The notes below the pieces were generated by a model, which worked only from the letters and a program-made list of their open reading frames with translations, made no database searches and was not told the origin of the DNA. A stretch of DNA of 64,000 nucleotides from Thalassobaculum sp965228445 (lineage in GTDB: Bacteria > Pseudomonadota > Alphaproteobacteria > Thalassobaculales > Thalassobaculaceae): assembly GCA_965228445.1 (NCBI GenBank), contig OZ245813.1, positions 2,418,001 through 2,482,000 of the forward strand, in the 5' to 3' direction. A program made the translations under genes and the position numbers. Below are positions 1 to 8,148 of the stretch, piece after piece; position 1 is the first letter of the stretch; every line of letters begins with the position of its first letter.

Positions 1-557
1 ATGTGCACGCCGGCGAGAAGCTGGTTGATGGTCTTCACCGAGGAACCGATGCCGTGGGCCGCGCCCAGCCGGTAAACCTTCTTGGCGATGGCGTCGAGCA
101 CCGGCTGAGCCAGGTCGAAGGCGACATCCGGGCCGGAGCCCATGATCGAGAGTTCGCCCGCATTGGCCCCGACCGCACCGCCGGAGACCGGGCCGTCGAT
201 CATGTAGATGCCGCGGTCGGACAGATCCTGGCCGATGGCGACCGCCTCGGAGGCCGGGACCGTGGCGCTGGCGATGACGACGGAGTCCGGGTGCATGGCC
301 TCGGCCGCGCCCGCGTCGGCGAACAGCACGCCCCGCGTCTGCTCGGCATTGACCACCAGCACGATGGCGACGTCGACGTTCTTGCCGAGCTCCCAGGGGC
401 TGGTGGCCCAGTGCCCGCCGATCTCCTCCAGGTCGCCGCGCCGGGTATCGACCACGTCGCAGCCCCAGGTCTCGATCCCCGCCCGTCGCAGCGAGCGGGC
501 CACACCCATTCCCATGGAGCCGAGGCCAATCACCCCGGCGCTGATGCTCTCGGTCAT
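1..557 (-). CDS. NAD(P)-dependent 3-hydroxyacid dehydrogenase, L-threonate dehydrogenase-like (3' part cut by window edge)
   Basis: Only the first 185 residues lie in the window; the C-terminal domain is beyond base 1. The protein starts MTESISAGVIGLGSMG, with the Rossmann dinucleotide motif G11-L-G-S-M-G16. The substrate-binding signature of the beta-hydroxyacid dehydrogenase family (D121-G-P-V-S-G-G127) and the family's catalytic lysine (K175, followed by N178) are both visible. Full members are about 290-300 residues and oxidise the hydroxyl next to a carboxylate. The GLGSMGMG start and the GGAVGANAGELSIM stretch resemble L-threonate dehydrogenases (LtnD/YgbJ), but the substrate is an inference. 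No RBS is obvious directly before the ATG. The TauE gene lies upstream on the same strand, 61 bp away, so the two may be co-transcribed. Confidence 0.85.
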   Translation of the reverse strand, partial: MTESISAGVIGLGSMGMGVARSLRRAGIETWGCDVVDTRRGDLEEIGGHWATSPWELGKNVDVAIVLVVNAEQTRGVLFADAGAAEAMHPDSVVIASATVPASEAVAIGQDLSDRGIYMIDGPVSGGAVGANAGELSIMGSGPDVAFDLAQPVLDAIAKKVYRLGAAHGIGSSVKTINQLLAGVH

Positions 558-618
558 GCTTTCCTCCCTTGGCCGGTCCGCCCCTGTCGGCACCCCGCCT
601 TCCGGCAGGAGTTTGTCC

Positions 619-1461
619 TCAGGAGAAGACTTCGTACAGGCGCAGGAACATACGCACCGCCGTCACGCCCAGGAACAGGGCAAAGGCGCGCCGCAGCCAC
701 ACCCGGTTCAGCCTGTGGGCGATCGCCGCGCCATAGGGCGCCATGAAGGAGGAGAGCGGGAAGATCAGCAGGAAGCCGACGATGTTGATGAAGCCGATTG
801 ACAGCGGCGGCCGGTCCTCCACGCCCCAGCCGGCGATGGTGAAGCCGATGACGCCGGGGATCGCGATCGGCAGCCCGAGCGCCGCCGCGGTGCCGACCGC
901 GCGGTGAATCGGGAAGTTGAAGGCCGACAGGGTCGGCACCGACAGGGTGCCGCCGCCGATGCCCATGGTCACGGAGAAGCCGCCGATGAAGAACGACATG
1001 ATGGCGTTCTTCACCTTCGACACCGGCAGGCTGTCGGCGATCTTGAGGCCGTCGCGGCTGGCCATGTTGATGGCCACGAGCGTGGCGATCACGGCGAAGA
1101 TCGCGGTCAGCATCCAGCTCTTGAACTGGCCGGCCAGGATCGTGCCGATGACGGCGCCGATGAAGGCCCATACCGCCCAGACCTTGAGAAGATCGACGTC
1201 CACGTTGCCCTTCTTCCAGTGCGCCCGCATGGACATGATGGATGTCGGGATGATCGTCGCCAGCGAGGTGCCGACGGCCACGTGCATCGCCCATTCCTGC
1301 GGCAGGTGGAGCACGCCGAACAGGTTGAACAGCACCGGGACGATCACGATGCCGCCGCCGACGCCGAGCAGACCGGCGAGCAGGCCGGCGACCGCGCCGG
1401 TGAACAGGAGGACGAGGATGGACGGGATGTAGCCGACGAGATCGCCGCCGAATTCAGCCAT
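619..1461 (-). CDS. TauE/SafE family sulfite/organosulfur anion permease
   Basis: A 280-residue integral membrane protein with about eight hydrophobic segments. The first repeat carries the glycine-rich motif GLLAGLLGVGGGIVIVP (residues about 20-36) and a second glycine-rich segment (MGIGGGTLSVP) follows near residue 170. This duplicated pattern is the TauE/SafE hallmark. Family members export sulfite, sulfoacetate or other organosulfur anions. The reading frame continues upstream, but ATG at 1461 gives the usual family length and an N-terminus that runs straight into the first membrane segment; GGAG lies about 10 bp upstream. It is divergent from the DUF302-YeeE-MBL set, so a link to sulfur handling is plausible but inferred. 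Confidence 0.85.
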   Translation of the reverse strand: MAEFGGDLVGYIPSILVLLFTGAVAGLLAGLLGVGGGIVIVPVLFNLFGVLHLPQEWAMHVAVGTSLATIIPTSIMSMRAHWKKGNVDVDLLKVWAVWAFIGAVIGTILAGQFKSWMLTAIFAVIATLVAINMASRDGLKIADSLPVSKVKNAIMSFFIGGFSVTMGIGGGTLSVPTLSAFNFPIHRAVGTAAALGLPIAIPGVIGFTIAGWGVEDRPPLSIGFINIVGFLLIFPLSSFMAPYGAAIAHRLNRVWLRRAFALFLGVTAVRMFLRLYEVFS

Positions 1462-1557
1462 GGGGAGGGTACTCCGAAGAAGAAGGCGGGTGATCCCTAC
1501 ACCGGGACAGGCGGGGAATAAAGTCCGCAAGACGCAGCACCCCGGTCGCGGCGCCGC

Positions 1558-1660
1558 GGTGGATCCTGACTTTCTCCAGAAAGACGGTGGTGGACGGCCG
1601 GCCGTCTGCCTCATGTCCCCCTCCTTTCCGTCCTCCCGGCGAAAGTCGGGATCCACGCCG
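1558..1660. repeat. Imperfect intergenic inverted repeat (GGTGGATCC...ACGG type)
   Basis: Two related arms of about 30 bases face each other: left at 1558-1588 (GGTGGATCCTGACTTTCTCC, then AGAAAGACGG) and right at 1628-1660, whose reverse complement begins GGCGTGGATCCCGACTTTCG. The arms differ at several bases and flank a short palindromic centre around the NgoMIV-like GGCCGGCC. This looks like a dispersed palindromic (REP-like) element of the type common between genes in alphaproteobacteria. It occupies most of the 310-bp gap between the divergent TauE and DUF302 genes; apart from RBSs I see nothing else there. Only one copy is in the window. Confidence 0.6.
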
Positions 1661-1771
1661 GACCAGAACCGCCCGGTGATCGCCGCCGCCTTGCCGAAGA
1701 CCTCACGCAATGGTGTGTTCGTGCCGATCCGCCGCTGCCGTAAGAGGAGGGACCCGGCTGCGGAGGCTGAC

Positions 1772-2230
1772 ATGCGTGCCCTGGTTCTCTTCCTGCTCCT
1801 GGCCATCGCGCCGGTCGCCGCAAGCGCCTCGTCCGACGTCACCGCGACCGTGGAGACCGGCAGGCCCTTCGCCGCCTATGTCGAGGCGCTGCCGACGGCG
1901 ATCACCGGGAACGGCTTCAACATCGTCGGGATCGCCTGCGCGACCTGCGCCATCCGGAGCGCCTTCGGAGAGGCGGTGCCCGGCAATCGGGTCTTCCTGT
2001 TCTTCCGGCCGGACTACGCGCGGCGCATGCTGAGGGCCAGCGTCGAGGCCGGGATCGAGGCGCCGATCCGGCTGTACGTGACCGAGACCGAGGATGGCAC
2101 CGCCCGCGTCACCTACCGGTTGCCGAGCGCGATCTTCGGCGCTTACGGCATCGAGGAGCTCGCCGCCATGGGCCGGGAGCTCGACACCCTGGTGGCGGCC
2201 ATCCTGACAGCCGCCGCAGAGAGCGGCTGA
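1772..2230 (+). CDS. Exported DUF302-family protein
   Basis: A 152-residue protein with a clear Sec signal peptide (MRALVLFLLLAIAPVAASAS). The rest matches the DUF302 fold: an N-terminal half in which a helix precedes a core strand (AAYVEALPTAITGNGFNIVG), a central FFRPDYARRML segment, and a C-terminal helix. A CATC cysteine pair sits in the middle. The ATG at 1772 is chosen because GGAGG lies 5 bp upstream and it begins the signal peptide; the frame is open much further upstream. DUF302 has no established general function but recurs beside sulfur and metal transport genes. It is 9 bp ahead of the YeeE-type transporter, so a shared transcript is likely. Confidence 0.75.
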   Translation: MRALVLFLLLAIAPVAASASSDVTATVETGRPFAAYVEALPTAITGNGFNIVGIACATCAIRSAFGEAVPGNRVFLFFRPDYARRMLRASVEAGIEAPIRLYVTETEDGTARVTYRLPSAIFGAYGIEELAAMGRELDTLVAAILTAAAESG

Positions 2231-2239
2231 GGCCCGCCG

Positions 2240-3454
2240 ATGGCTCTGGCCGACCGGCTCGCCTCCTCCGCCCCGGTTCAGCGCCCCCTGCTGGCGCTCG
2301 CCGGTGTTCTGGCCGCGGGGCTGTTCGCCGCGATCTTTCAGGAGAGTGCGACGCGGGCCTGGGTGCTGCTGATCGGCATCGGCCTGGGCGTGGCGCTGTG
2401 TCACGCCGCCTTCGGTTTCACCGCCGCCTATCGCCGGGCGATCGTCGACCGCGATCTGTCCGGCATCGCGGCCCAGGCGGTCATGCTGATCCTGGCCATG
2501 ACGCTGTTCGCGCCGATGCTGGCGGCGGGCGAGGTGTTCGGACGGACGGTCGGCGGCGCCGTCGCCCCGGTGAGCCTGTCGATGCTCACCGGCGCCCTCG
2601 TCTTCGGCATCGGCATGCAGCTCGGCGGCGCCTGCGCGTCAGGCACCCTCTTCACCGTCGGCGGCGGCAATGCGCGGATGATGGTGACGCTGGTGTTCTT
2701 CTGTCTCGGCTCCTGGTGGGGCACCCTCGATCTCGACTGGTGGCGCAGCCTCCCGGGTCTGCCGGCGGTCTCACTCGGCCGGGAGATCGGCTATGGCGCC
2801 GCCGTGGCGCTGCAGGCCGGTCTCCTGCTGGCGCTGCTGTGGGGGCTGCATCGGCTCGGCCTCAGGATGCGCACGCCGCTGGGCTGGGCCCGCCGCGGCC
2901 GCCTGCTGCACGGCCCCTGGCCGCTGGTGTGGGGTGCGCTCGCGCTTGCCCTGCTCAACGCCGCGATGCTCATGGTCGCCGGCCACCCCTGGGGCGTGAC
3001 CTGGGGCTTCACGCTCTGGGGAACCAAGGCGGTCGCCGCCCTCGGCTGGGACCCCGCGACCAGCGCCTACTGGAGCCAGGGCTGGACCGCCGAGGCACTG
3101 GCCGCGCCGGTGCTGTCCTCCACCGTCTCGGTCTCCAATATCGGCATCCTGATCGGCGCGTTGGCGGCCGGATCGCTCGCCGGACGGATCGGCCCGACCT
3201 GGCGGATCGGGTGGCGCCCGCTGGCCGCATCGGTGATCGGCGGTCTCATGATGGGCTACGGCGCCCGGCTCGCCTATGGCTGCAACATCGGCGCGTTCTT
3301 CTCGGGGATCGCCTCCACCAGCCTGCACGGCTGGGCCTGGATCGCCATGGCTCTGCTCGGATCGGTGGTCGGCATCCGACTGCGCCCTATCTTTCGGCTG
3401 GATCCGCTGCCGATCGTCACCACCAACCAACGACAACAGGGAGTAGCCCGATGA
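2240..3454 (+). CDS. YeeE/YedE family sulfur-compound transporter
   Basis: A 404-residue polytopic inner-membrane protein with roughly ten transmembrane segments. Two conserved cysteine-containing loops of the YeeE/YedE (TsuA) family are present: MQLGGACASGTLFTVGGG near residue 130 and GYGARLAYGCNIGAFFSG near residue 340. Characterised relatives take up thiosulfate, with the loop cysteines contacting the sulfur anion; others are tied to selenium or sulfur trafficking. The stop codon overlaps the ATG of the next gene (ATGA at 3451-3454), so translation is probably coupled to the Tat-exported hydrolase. The cargo here is inferred to be a reduced sulfur compound. Confidence 0.85.
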   Translation: MALADRLASSAPVQRPLLALAGVLAAGLFAAIFQESATRAWVLLIGIGLGVALCHAAFGFTAAYRRAIVDRDLSGIAAQAVMLILAMTLFAPMLAAGEVFGRTVGGAVAPVSLSMLTGALVFGIGMQLGGACASGTLFTVGGGNARMMVTLVFFCLGSWWGTLDLDWWRSLPGLPAVSLGREIGYGAAVALQAGLLLALLWGLHRLGLRMRTPLGWARRGRLLHGPWPLVWGALALALLNAAMLMVAGHPWGVTWGFTLWGTKAVAALGWDPATSAYWSQGWTAEALAAPVLSSTVSVSNIGILIGALAAGSLAGRIGPTWRIGWRPLAASVIGGLMMGYGARLAYGCNIGAFFSGIASTSLHGWAWIAMALLGSVVGIRLRPIFRLDPLPIVTTNQRQQGVAR

Positions 3455-4440
3455 CCGACACACCGTCCCGCCTGACCCGACGCACCGCCCTGCTCGGGGC
3501 CGCCGGCGCCACGGCCCTCGCCGCGACCGGCAGCTTCACCGCATCGCCGGCCGGCGCCAGCGCGCCCCTGGCCGATCCGAGCCAGCGGACCCACCACCGA
3601 ATCAAGCTCGGCGAGTTCGATGTTACGGTGATCCATGACGGCTTCATCGCCCTCGACGGCCCGCACCCGATCTTCGGCACCGACCAGGACCCGCAGGCGG
3701 TCGAGGCCCTCGCGGCGGAGAATTTCCTGCCGCCGAAGAAGATGACCATCGGCTTCTCGCCGGTCGTCGTGAACACCGGCAACGAGTTGATCCTGTTCGA
3801 CACCGGCAACGGCGCCGGACGTCGTCCCGACGCGGGACAGCTCCGCACGCTTCTCGCCGGCGCCGGCTACACGCCGGAACAGATCGACATCGTGGTCCTC
3901 ACCCACTTCCACCCCGACCATATCGGCGGGCTGATGGAGGACGGCAGCCCGGCCTTCCCGAACGCCCGCTATGTCGTCGGCCGGGCGGAGTACGATTTCT
4001 GGTCGCCGGAGGAAAAGGCCAGCGGCCCCACCGAACGGGTCGGCAAGCTGGTGCAGGCGAATGTCGTTCCGTTCGCCGACAAGATGACGTTCCTGGAGGA
4101 CAACCAGGATGTGGTGTCCGGCATCACCGCGATCAGCGCCTTCGGCCACACGCCGGGACATCTGGTCTTCCACGCCGAAAGCGCGGGCCAGCGGCTGCTG
4201 ATCACCGCCGACACCGCCAACCACTACGTGATCTCGCTGCAGAAGCCGGACTGGCACGTCCGCTTCGACATGGACAAGGAAGCCGCGGCCGCCGCCCGCC
4301 GCAAGGTCTTCGGCATGATCGCCGCCGACCGGATCCCGTTCTCCGGCTACCACATGCCGTTCCCGAACGTCGGCTACGTCGAAGCGCAGGGCGACGGTTT
4401 CCGCTACGTCCCGGTAAGCTATCAGTTCGACGTGCAGTGA
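3451..4440 (+). CDS. Tat-exported metallo-beta-lactamase-fold hydrolase
   Basis: A 329-residue protein. The N-terminus contains a twin-arginine signal (RLTRRTALLGAAGATALAAT), indicating folded export to the periplasm. The mature part has the MBL metal motif HFHPDHIGG near residue 153, an upstream FDTGNG strand, and later ligands in FGHTPGHLVF and ITADTANH, so the di-metal centre looks complete. The family includes lactonases, persulfide dioxygenases and sulfatases; the sequence does not settle the substrate. It is translationally coupled (ATGA) to the YeeE transporter, which suggests processing of a sulfur compound in the periplasm. A 150-bp AT-richer gap follows. Confidence 0.85.
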   Translation: MTDTPSRLTRRTALLGAAGATALAATGSFTASPAGASAPLADPSQRTHHRIKLGEFDVTVIHDGFIALDGPHPIFGTDQDPQAVEALAAENFLPPKKMTIGFSPVVVNTGNELILFDTGNGAGRRPDAGQLRTLLAGAGYTPEQIDIVVLTHFHPDHIGGLMEDGSPAFPNARYVVGRAEYDFWSPEEKASGPTERVGKLVQANVVPFADKMTFLEDNQDVVSGITAISAFGHTPGHLVFHAESAGQRLLITADTANHYVISLQKPDWHVRFDMDKEAAAAARRKVFGMIAADRIPFSGYHMPFPNVGYVEAQGDGFRYVPVSYQFDVQ

Positions 4441-4592
4441 TCGGCCGCGCCACGGCGCAGGTCAAATCAGTAGAGTCGGCCGGAGTCCTTCGGCCGGCTC
4501 GCGACTATCTTGGTTAAATTTTCATATATCGGAAAAAGAATAGGCCGTACCTTTCTTGTACTGAATAACAAAAGTCAGGACATGACTGGTCG

Positions 4593-6950
4593 ATGACGCA
4601 GGAAGACCGCGAGGCGGACCGGGGCGCTGACGGGGCCGGTCCCGCGGGGAACACCCCTGGAAAGGACGACCGCCCGGACCTGGATCCCAGGCTCCTGCCG
4701 TCTCTGCGTCATCTGATCAGAGGCTGCGCCAGCCTGACGGCGATCAATGACGACGCAGCGACCCCCGTTCTCGTCCAGGCCCTGATATCGGAGCTCCCGG
4801 CCGTTGCCTCCGCGACCCTGGAAGCCGCTCCCGAACGCGCAGGTCCCGAACAGCGGCGCTTCGCCCTCGGCGCGGCCAACACGGGCGGGGGCGGCACGGG
4901 CGGGGGCGACGTGCTGCTCGTCACCTTCCGCTCCGAGGCCCTGGCCCGGGAGATGGAGGACGACATCCGCCGTACCCTCGACCTGTTGCGGATCAGCCCA
5001 GAGCCATCCGCCGAGGCGGGACCGTCCTCGCTCGAACTGCGGATCTGGCGCAAGGAACGGGCGCTGGCCCATATGCGGCGTGCCGTCATCGTCGCCGACC
5101 GCGAGCAGCGCATCCTGTGGGTCAATCCGGCCTTCGAACGGATCACCGGCTTCCGTCGGGCGGACGCCGCGGGCCGGGACTGCGACGACCTGCTCGGGCT
5201 GCCCGCGCACAACCCCGGCCTGGTCTCCCGCCTCGCAACGGACCGGAAAGAGCGCCGACCCTTCGACGGCCGCATCCGGATCGTCAACGCCTGGGGCGAG
5301 GAACTGACCGTCCATCTCGAGCGTCACCCCGATGTCGATCCGCACGGCCGGCTGGTCTGGCTCTCCCTGCTGACCGAAGAGGCGCTCCTGGGCGAGGGCG
5401 AGCAGACCGAGACCGAAACCCGGTCACTGGCGATCTCGGCCAGCCATGGGCAGTGGTATTTCGAGACCGATGCCGAGGACCGCTTCGTGCGGGTCTGGGG
5501 CGGGCCGGCGGTCGCCGTGGGTCGCCGCATCGGCGCCCGCCGGGAAGACGTCTCCGCCGAAGACACGACCACCCAGAAATGGGACCAGTACCGGCGGGCG
5601 CTGGCCCGTCGGGAGCCGTTCCAGGACTTCATCTATCGGGTGAAGGCGATCCCGTCCGACCGTCTGGTGATGGTGTCGGGAACCCCGCGCTATGACGGCG
5701 ACGGCCGGTTTCTCGGCTACGAGGGCGTCTCGCGGGACGTCACCGATATCGAGCGCAACCGGGTCAACGCGATGCTGGTCGGCGCGGCGCTGGAGGGCAT
5801 CCAGGAACTCATCGCCCTGTTCGACGACATGGGCACGGTGCTCTTCATGAACCAGGCGTTCATGCAAACCTTCCGGCTCGCCCCCCAGACCATCCGGCTC
5901 CGCGAGACGACGATCGAGAGCCTGACCCGTGACATCATCCGGCGCGGCGATCCGACGCTCGACCCCGAGGCCCGGGAGATGGCCGTAGTCGACCGTCTGC
6001 AGCGATACTGGGCGGCGACCGGGTCGCACGACTACCGGTTCGGCGACCGCTGGATCCGCATCCACGACCGCCCGACCCCGGATGGCGGCCGGCTGGTGGT
6101 CGGCTTCGACAATACCCAGGCCCGGGCCGGCAGCGAGGCGATGACCGCCGCCCTGGAGAAGGCCGAGGCCTCGGCGCGCGCGGCCGATGCCTTCCTGGCG
6201 CGCATGAGCCACGAACTGCGCACCCCGCTGAACGCCATCATCGGGCTGTCTGAGCTGATGACCACAGACCAGGTCCGCCTGTCCCAAGAGAAGCTCCGGG
6301 AATATGCCGGCGACATCAACCGCTCGGGGCGGCACCTGCTGGACCTGATCCAGGACATCCTGGAATTCTCCTCCATCCGCTCCCGCGACCGCACGCTGGC
6401 CCAGGAGGAGGTGGACGCCTTCGCCTCGGTGGAGGAGGTGGGAACGATCGTCCGGCCGATTCTGGCCCGCCGCGCGCAGACCCTGACGGTGGAGAACACG
6501 CTGGATGCCGGCGACCGGATCCGCGGCGACGCCCGCGCGGTGAAGCAGATCCTCATCAACCTGATCACCAATGCCTCGAAATACGGCCGCAGGGACGGCC
6601 AGGTGCGGCTGGAGCTCTCGCGGCAGCAGCACCGGGCGAGGATCGTCGTGATCGACGACGGACCGGGCATCGCCCCGCGCGACCTGCCCCATGTCTTCGA
6701 CCCGTTCTATCGCGGGATGAACCCGATGAACGCGCGGTCGGATGCCGAGGATGTCGACGGTACCGGGCTGGGGCTGGCGATCGTGAAGACGATGGCGGAG
6801 CGGATGGACGGCCGGGTGGCGCTGGACAGTTCGGCAGAGACCGGCACCCGGGTGACGATCGATCTGCCGCTTGTCGCGCGGACTGCCGAGCCGGCTACGG
6901 ATCGACCGGCCAGCCGGTCTGCCGACAGAACGCCAGCTGTTCCGGAGTGA
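4593..6950 (+). CDS. PAS-domain sensor histidine kinase
   Basis: A 785-residue soluble kinase without an obvious membrane segment. The order is: N-terminal region of unknown fold (1-150), three PAS-like domains (about 155-270, 275-385, 390-510), then HisKA with MSHELRTPLNAIIG (phospho-acceptor H540), then HATPase_c with an N box (NLITNASKYG), G1 (DDGPGIAP) and G2 (GTGLGLAIVK). No receiver domain follows, so it must signal to a separate regulator, none of which is adjacent. The start ATG has AGGA 12 bases upstream; the leader (4441-4592) is AT-rich compared with the genome. The 3' end overlaps the opposing sulfotransferase gene by 56 bp. Confidence 0.88.
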   Translation: MTQEDREADRGADGAGPAGNTPGKDDRPDLDPRLLPSLRHLIRGCASLTAINDDAATPVLVQALISELPAVASATLEAAPERAGPEQRRFALGAANTGGGGTGGGDVLLVTFRSEALAREMEDDIRRTLDLLRISPEPSAEAGPSSLELRIWRKERALAHMRRAVIVADREQRILWVNPAFERITGFRRADAAGRDCDDLLGLPAHNPGLVSRLATDRKERRPFDGRIRIVNAWGEELTVHLERHPDVDPHGRLVWLSLLTEEALLGEGEQTETETRSLAISASHGQWYFETDAEDRFVRVWGGPAVAVGRRIGARREDVSAEDTTTQKWDQYRRALARREPFQDFIYRVKAIPSDRLVMVSGTPRYDGDGRFLGYEGVSRDVTDIERNRVNAMLVGAALEGIQELIALFDDMGTVLFMNQAFMQTFRLAPQTIRLRETTIESLTRDIIRRGDPTLDPEAREMAVVDRLQRYWAATGSHDYRFGDRWIRIHDRPTPDGGRLVVGFDNTQARAGSEAMTAALEKAEASARAADAFLARMSHELRTPLNAIIGLSELMTTDQVRLSQEKLREYAGDINRSGRHLLDLIQDILEFSSIRSRDRTLAQEEVDAFASVEEVGTIVRPILARRAQTLTVENTLDAGDRIRGDARAVKQILINLITNASKYGRRDGQVRLELSRQQHRARIVVIDDGPGIAPRDLPHVFDPFYRGMNPMNARSDAEDVDGTGLGLAIVKTMAERMDGRVALDSSAETGTRVTIDLPLVARTAEPATDRPASRSADRTPAVPE

Positions 6951-7701
6951 AGACGGACAGATCGCGTTCGCGCCACCGGCCGATGGTGGCGGGCACGATC
7001 ACCTCCGCCGTCGCGGCCTCGAGCGTGGCCCGGTCGGGCGCCAGACTCAGACGGTCGGCGAGCGCCGCCACATGGGGGATCGGGTCGGTCGCGAAGGCGT
7101 CGAAGTTCAGCGGATAGATGCGGCCCGCATACCGCGCCAGCAGGTCGTCGAGCCGCTTCTGCGTGCGGATCCAGTACTCGAGCTGCGCCGCCTCAGGCGC
7201 CGCATAGGCCTCGGGGTCGAGGTCGAACAGCCAGCTCCAGTTGCCGAGCTGCCCCTTGTTGTCGCTGTAGGCCATGTCGAGCGGGTGGCGGGTGACGTAG
7301 ACGAACAGCGCCTCCGGCCAGCGCTCCAGGATCGGCTCCGCGAAGAGGTGGCAGTTCGGCTCCTTGGTCATCCAGCCGATCGCGCCGGGCGTTCCGACCA
7401 GCCCCCGCCCCTGCTCCCGTCGGAACCGACGCAGGGCCGGCCAGCGCAGCATGGACAGGACGCCGACCCCGCGGCGCATCACCTGCTCGAACAGCGCCAG
7501 ACGCCGGTCGATCGCCGACGGGCCGGCGCCGCCGCGGATCCAGTCCGGGCGCTTGAACAGCTCGGTGAAGATCAGGTTGTCGTTGGCACCGTTCAGGCAG
7601 CCGCCCGCGTAGTAGCCGAGCGCCATCATGGTGCCGGCCACCGCTCGGGTCCCGGAGCCGCCAAGGCCGCCGATGAACAGGATGGGTGCTTCAGAAGTCA
7701 C
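6895..7701 (-). CDS. Sulfotransferase-family protein
   Basis: A 268-residue protein beginning with a hydrophobic strand and phosphate-binding loop, ILFIGGLGGSGTRAVAG, typical of the 5'-phosphosulfate-binding loop of PAPS-dependent sulfotransferases. A later VYVTRHPLDMAYSD segment matches the 3'-phosphate-binding region (RxPxD/S) of that superfamily. The likely role is transfer of sulfate from PAPS to a carbohydrate or small molecule; the acceptor is unknown. The start is GTG; no better in-frame start precedes the P-loop and no strong RBS is seen. Its last 56 bases overlap the end of the convergent kinase gene. Confidence 0.75.
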   Translation of the reverse strand: MTSEAPILFIGGLGGSGTRAVAGTMMALGYYAGGCLNGANDNLIFTELFKRPDWIRGGAGPSAIDRRLALFEQVMRRGVGVLSMLRWPALRRFRREQGRGLVGTPGAIGWMTKEPNCHLFAEPILERWPEALFVYVTRHPLDMAYSDNKGQLGNWSWLFDLDPEAYAAPEAAQLEYWIRTQKRLDDLLARYAGRIYPLNFDAFATDPIPHVAALADRLSLAPDRATLEAATAEVIVPATIGRWRERDLSVFTPEQLAFCRQTGWPVDP

Positions 7702-7779
7702 CGGCGCCGGATAGCCGACCGGGCCGGACCCGTCAATGGCGGCGACCGCTGCGGTCCGGGTCCGACCCGCCGTTCCGGG

Positions 7780-8073
7780 TCAGCCGGCGGCTTCGACGAT
7801 CCGCATGTCGCGTTCCGCCCCGTCGGCCAGCGCGTCGAGCGCCTCCTTGTAGGCCGGGCTGTCATGGGTGGCGATGGCGGCCTCGACGCTCGGAAACTCG
7901 ATCAGCACCGTGCGCTCGGCCAGTCCCGCCTCGTAGGTCTTGGCCGGCATGCCGCGGGCCAGGAAGGTGCCGCCGCCGGCGGTGATCGCCGGGCCGGCCA
8001 GCTTGGCATAGGCGGCGAGCTTGTCCGCGTCCTTGACCTTGCGATACGCGGAAATCCAGTAGGCTTTCGCCAT
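7780..8073 (-). CDS. DUF1330 (dimeric alpha/beta barrel) protein
   Basis: A 97-residue protein with the standard DUF1330 pattern: MAKAYWISAYRKVKD at the start, a middle region RTVLIEFPSVEAAIATHDSP, and YKEALDAL followed by the closing strand DMRIVEAAG. Members fold as ferredoxin-like dimers; function is generally unknown. Length is exactly typical. It lies 75 bp downstream of the MFS gene on the same strand and could be the last gene of the Rieske-cyclase-MFS transcript or an independent unit. Confidence 0.85.
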   Translation of the reverse strand: MAKAYWISAYRKVKDADKLAAYAKLAGPAITAGGGTFLARGMPAKTYEAGLAERTVLIEFPSVEAAIATHDSPAYKEALDALADGAERDMRIVEAAG

Positions 8074-8148
8074 GTCATCCTCCGAAACAGACGTGAGGGG
8101 CGATGAGAGCGGGTCGGCACGCCGTTTGGCAATGGCCGATCGCGCCGG

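Noticed and set aside
4582..4596. Four-codon reading frame (ATGACTGGTCGATGA) overlapping the kinase ATG
   Set aside because: The only AGGA is 1-2 bases from its ATG, too close for use; a chance occurrence is likelier than an upstream ORF.
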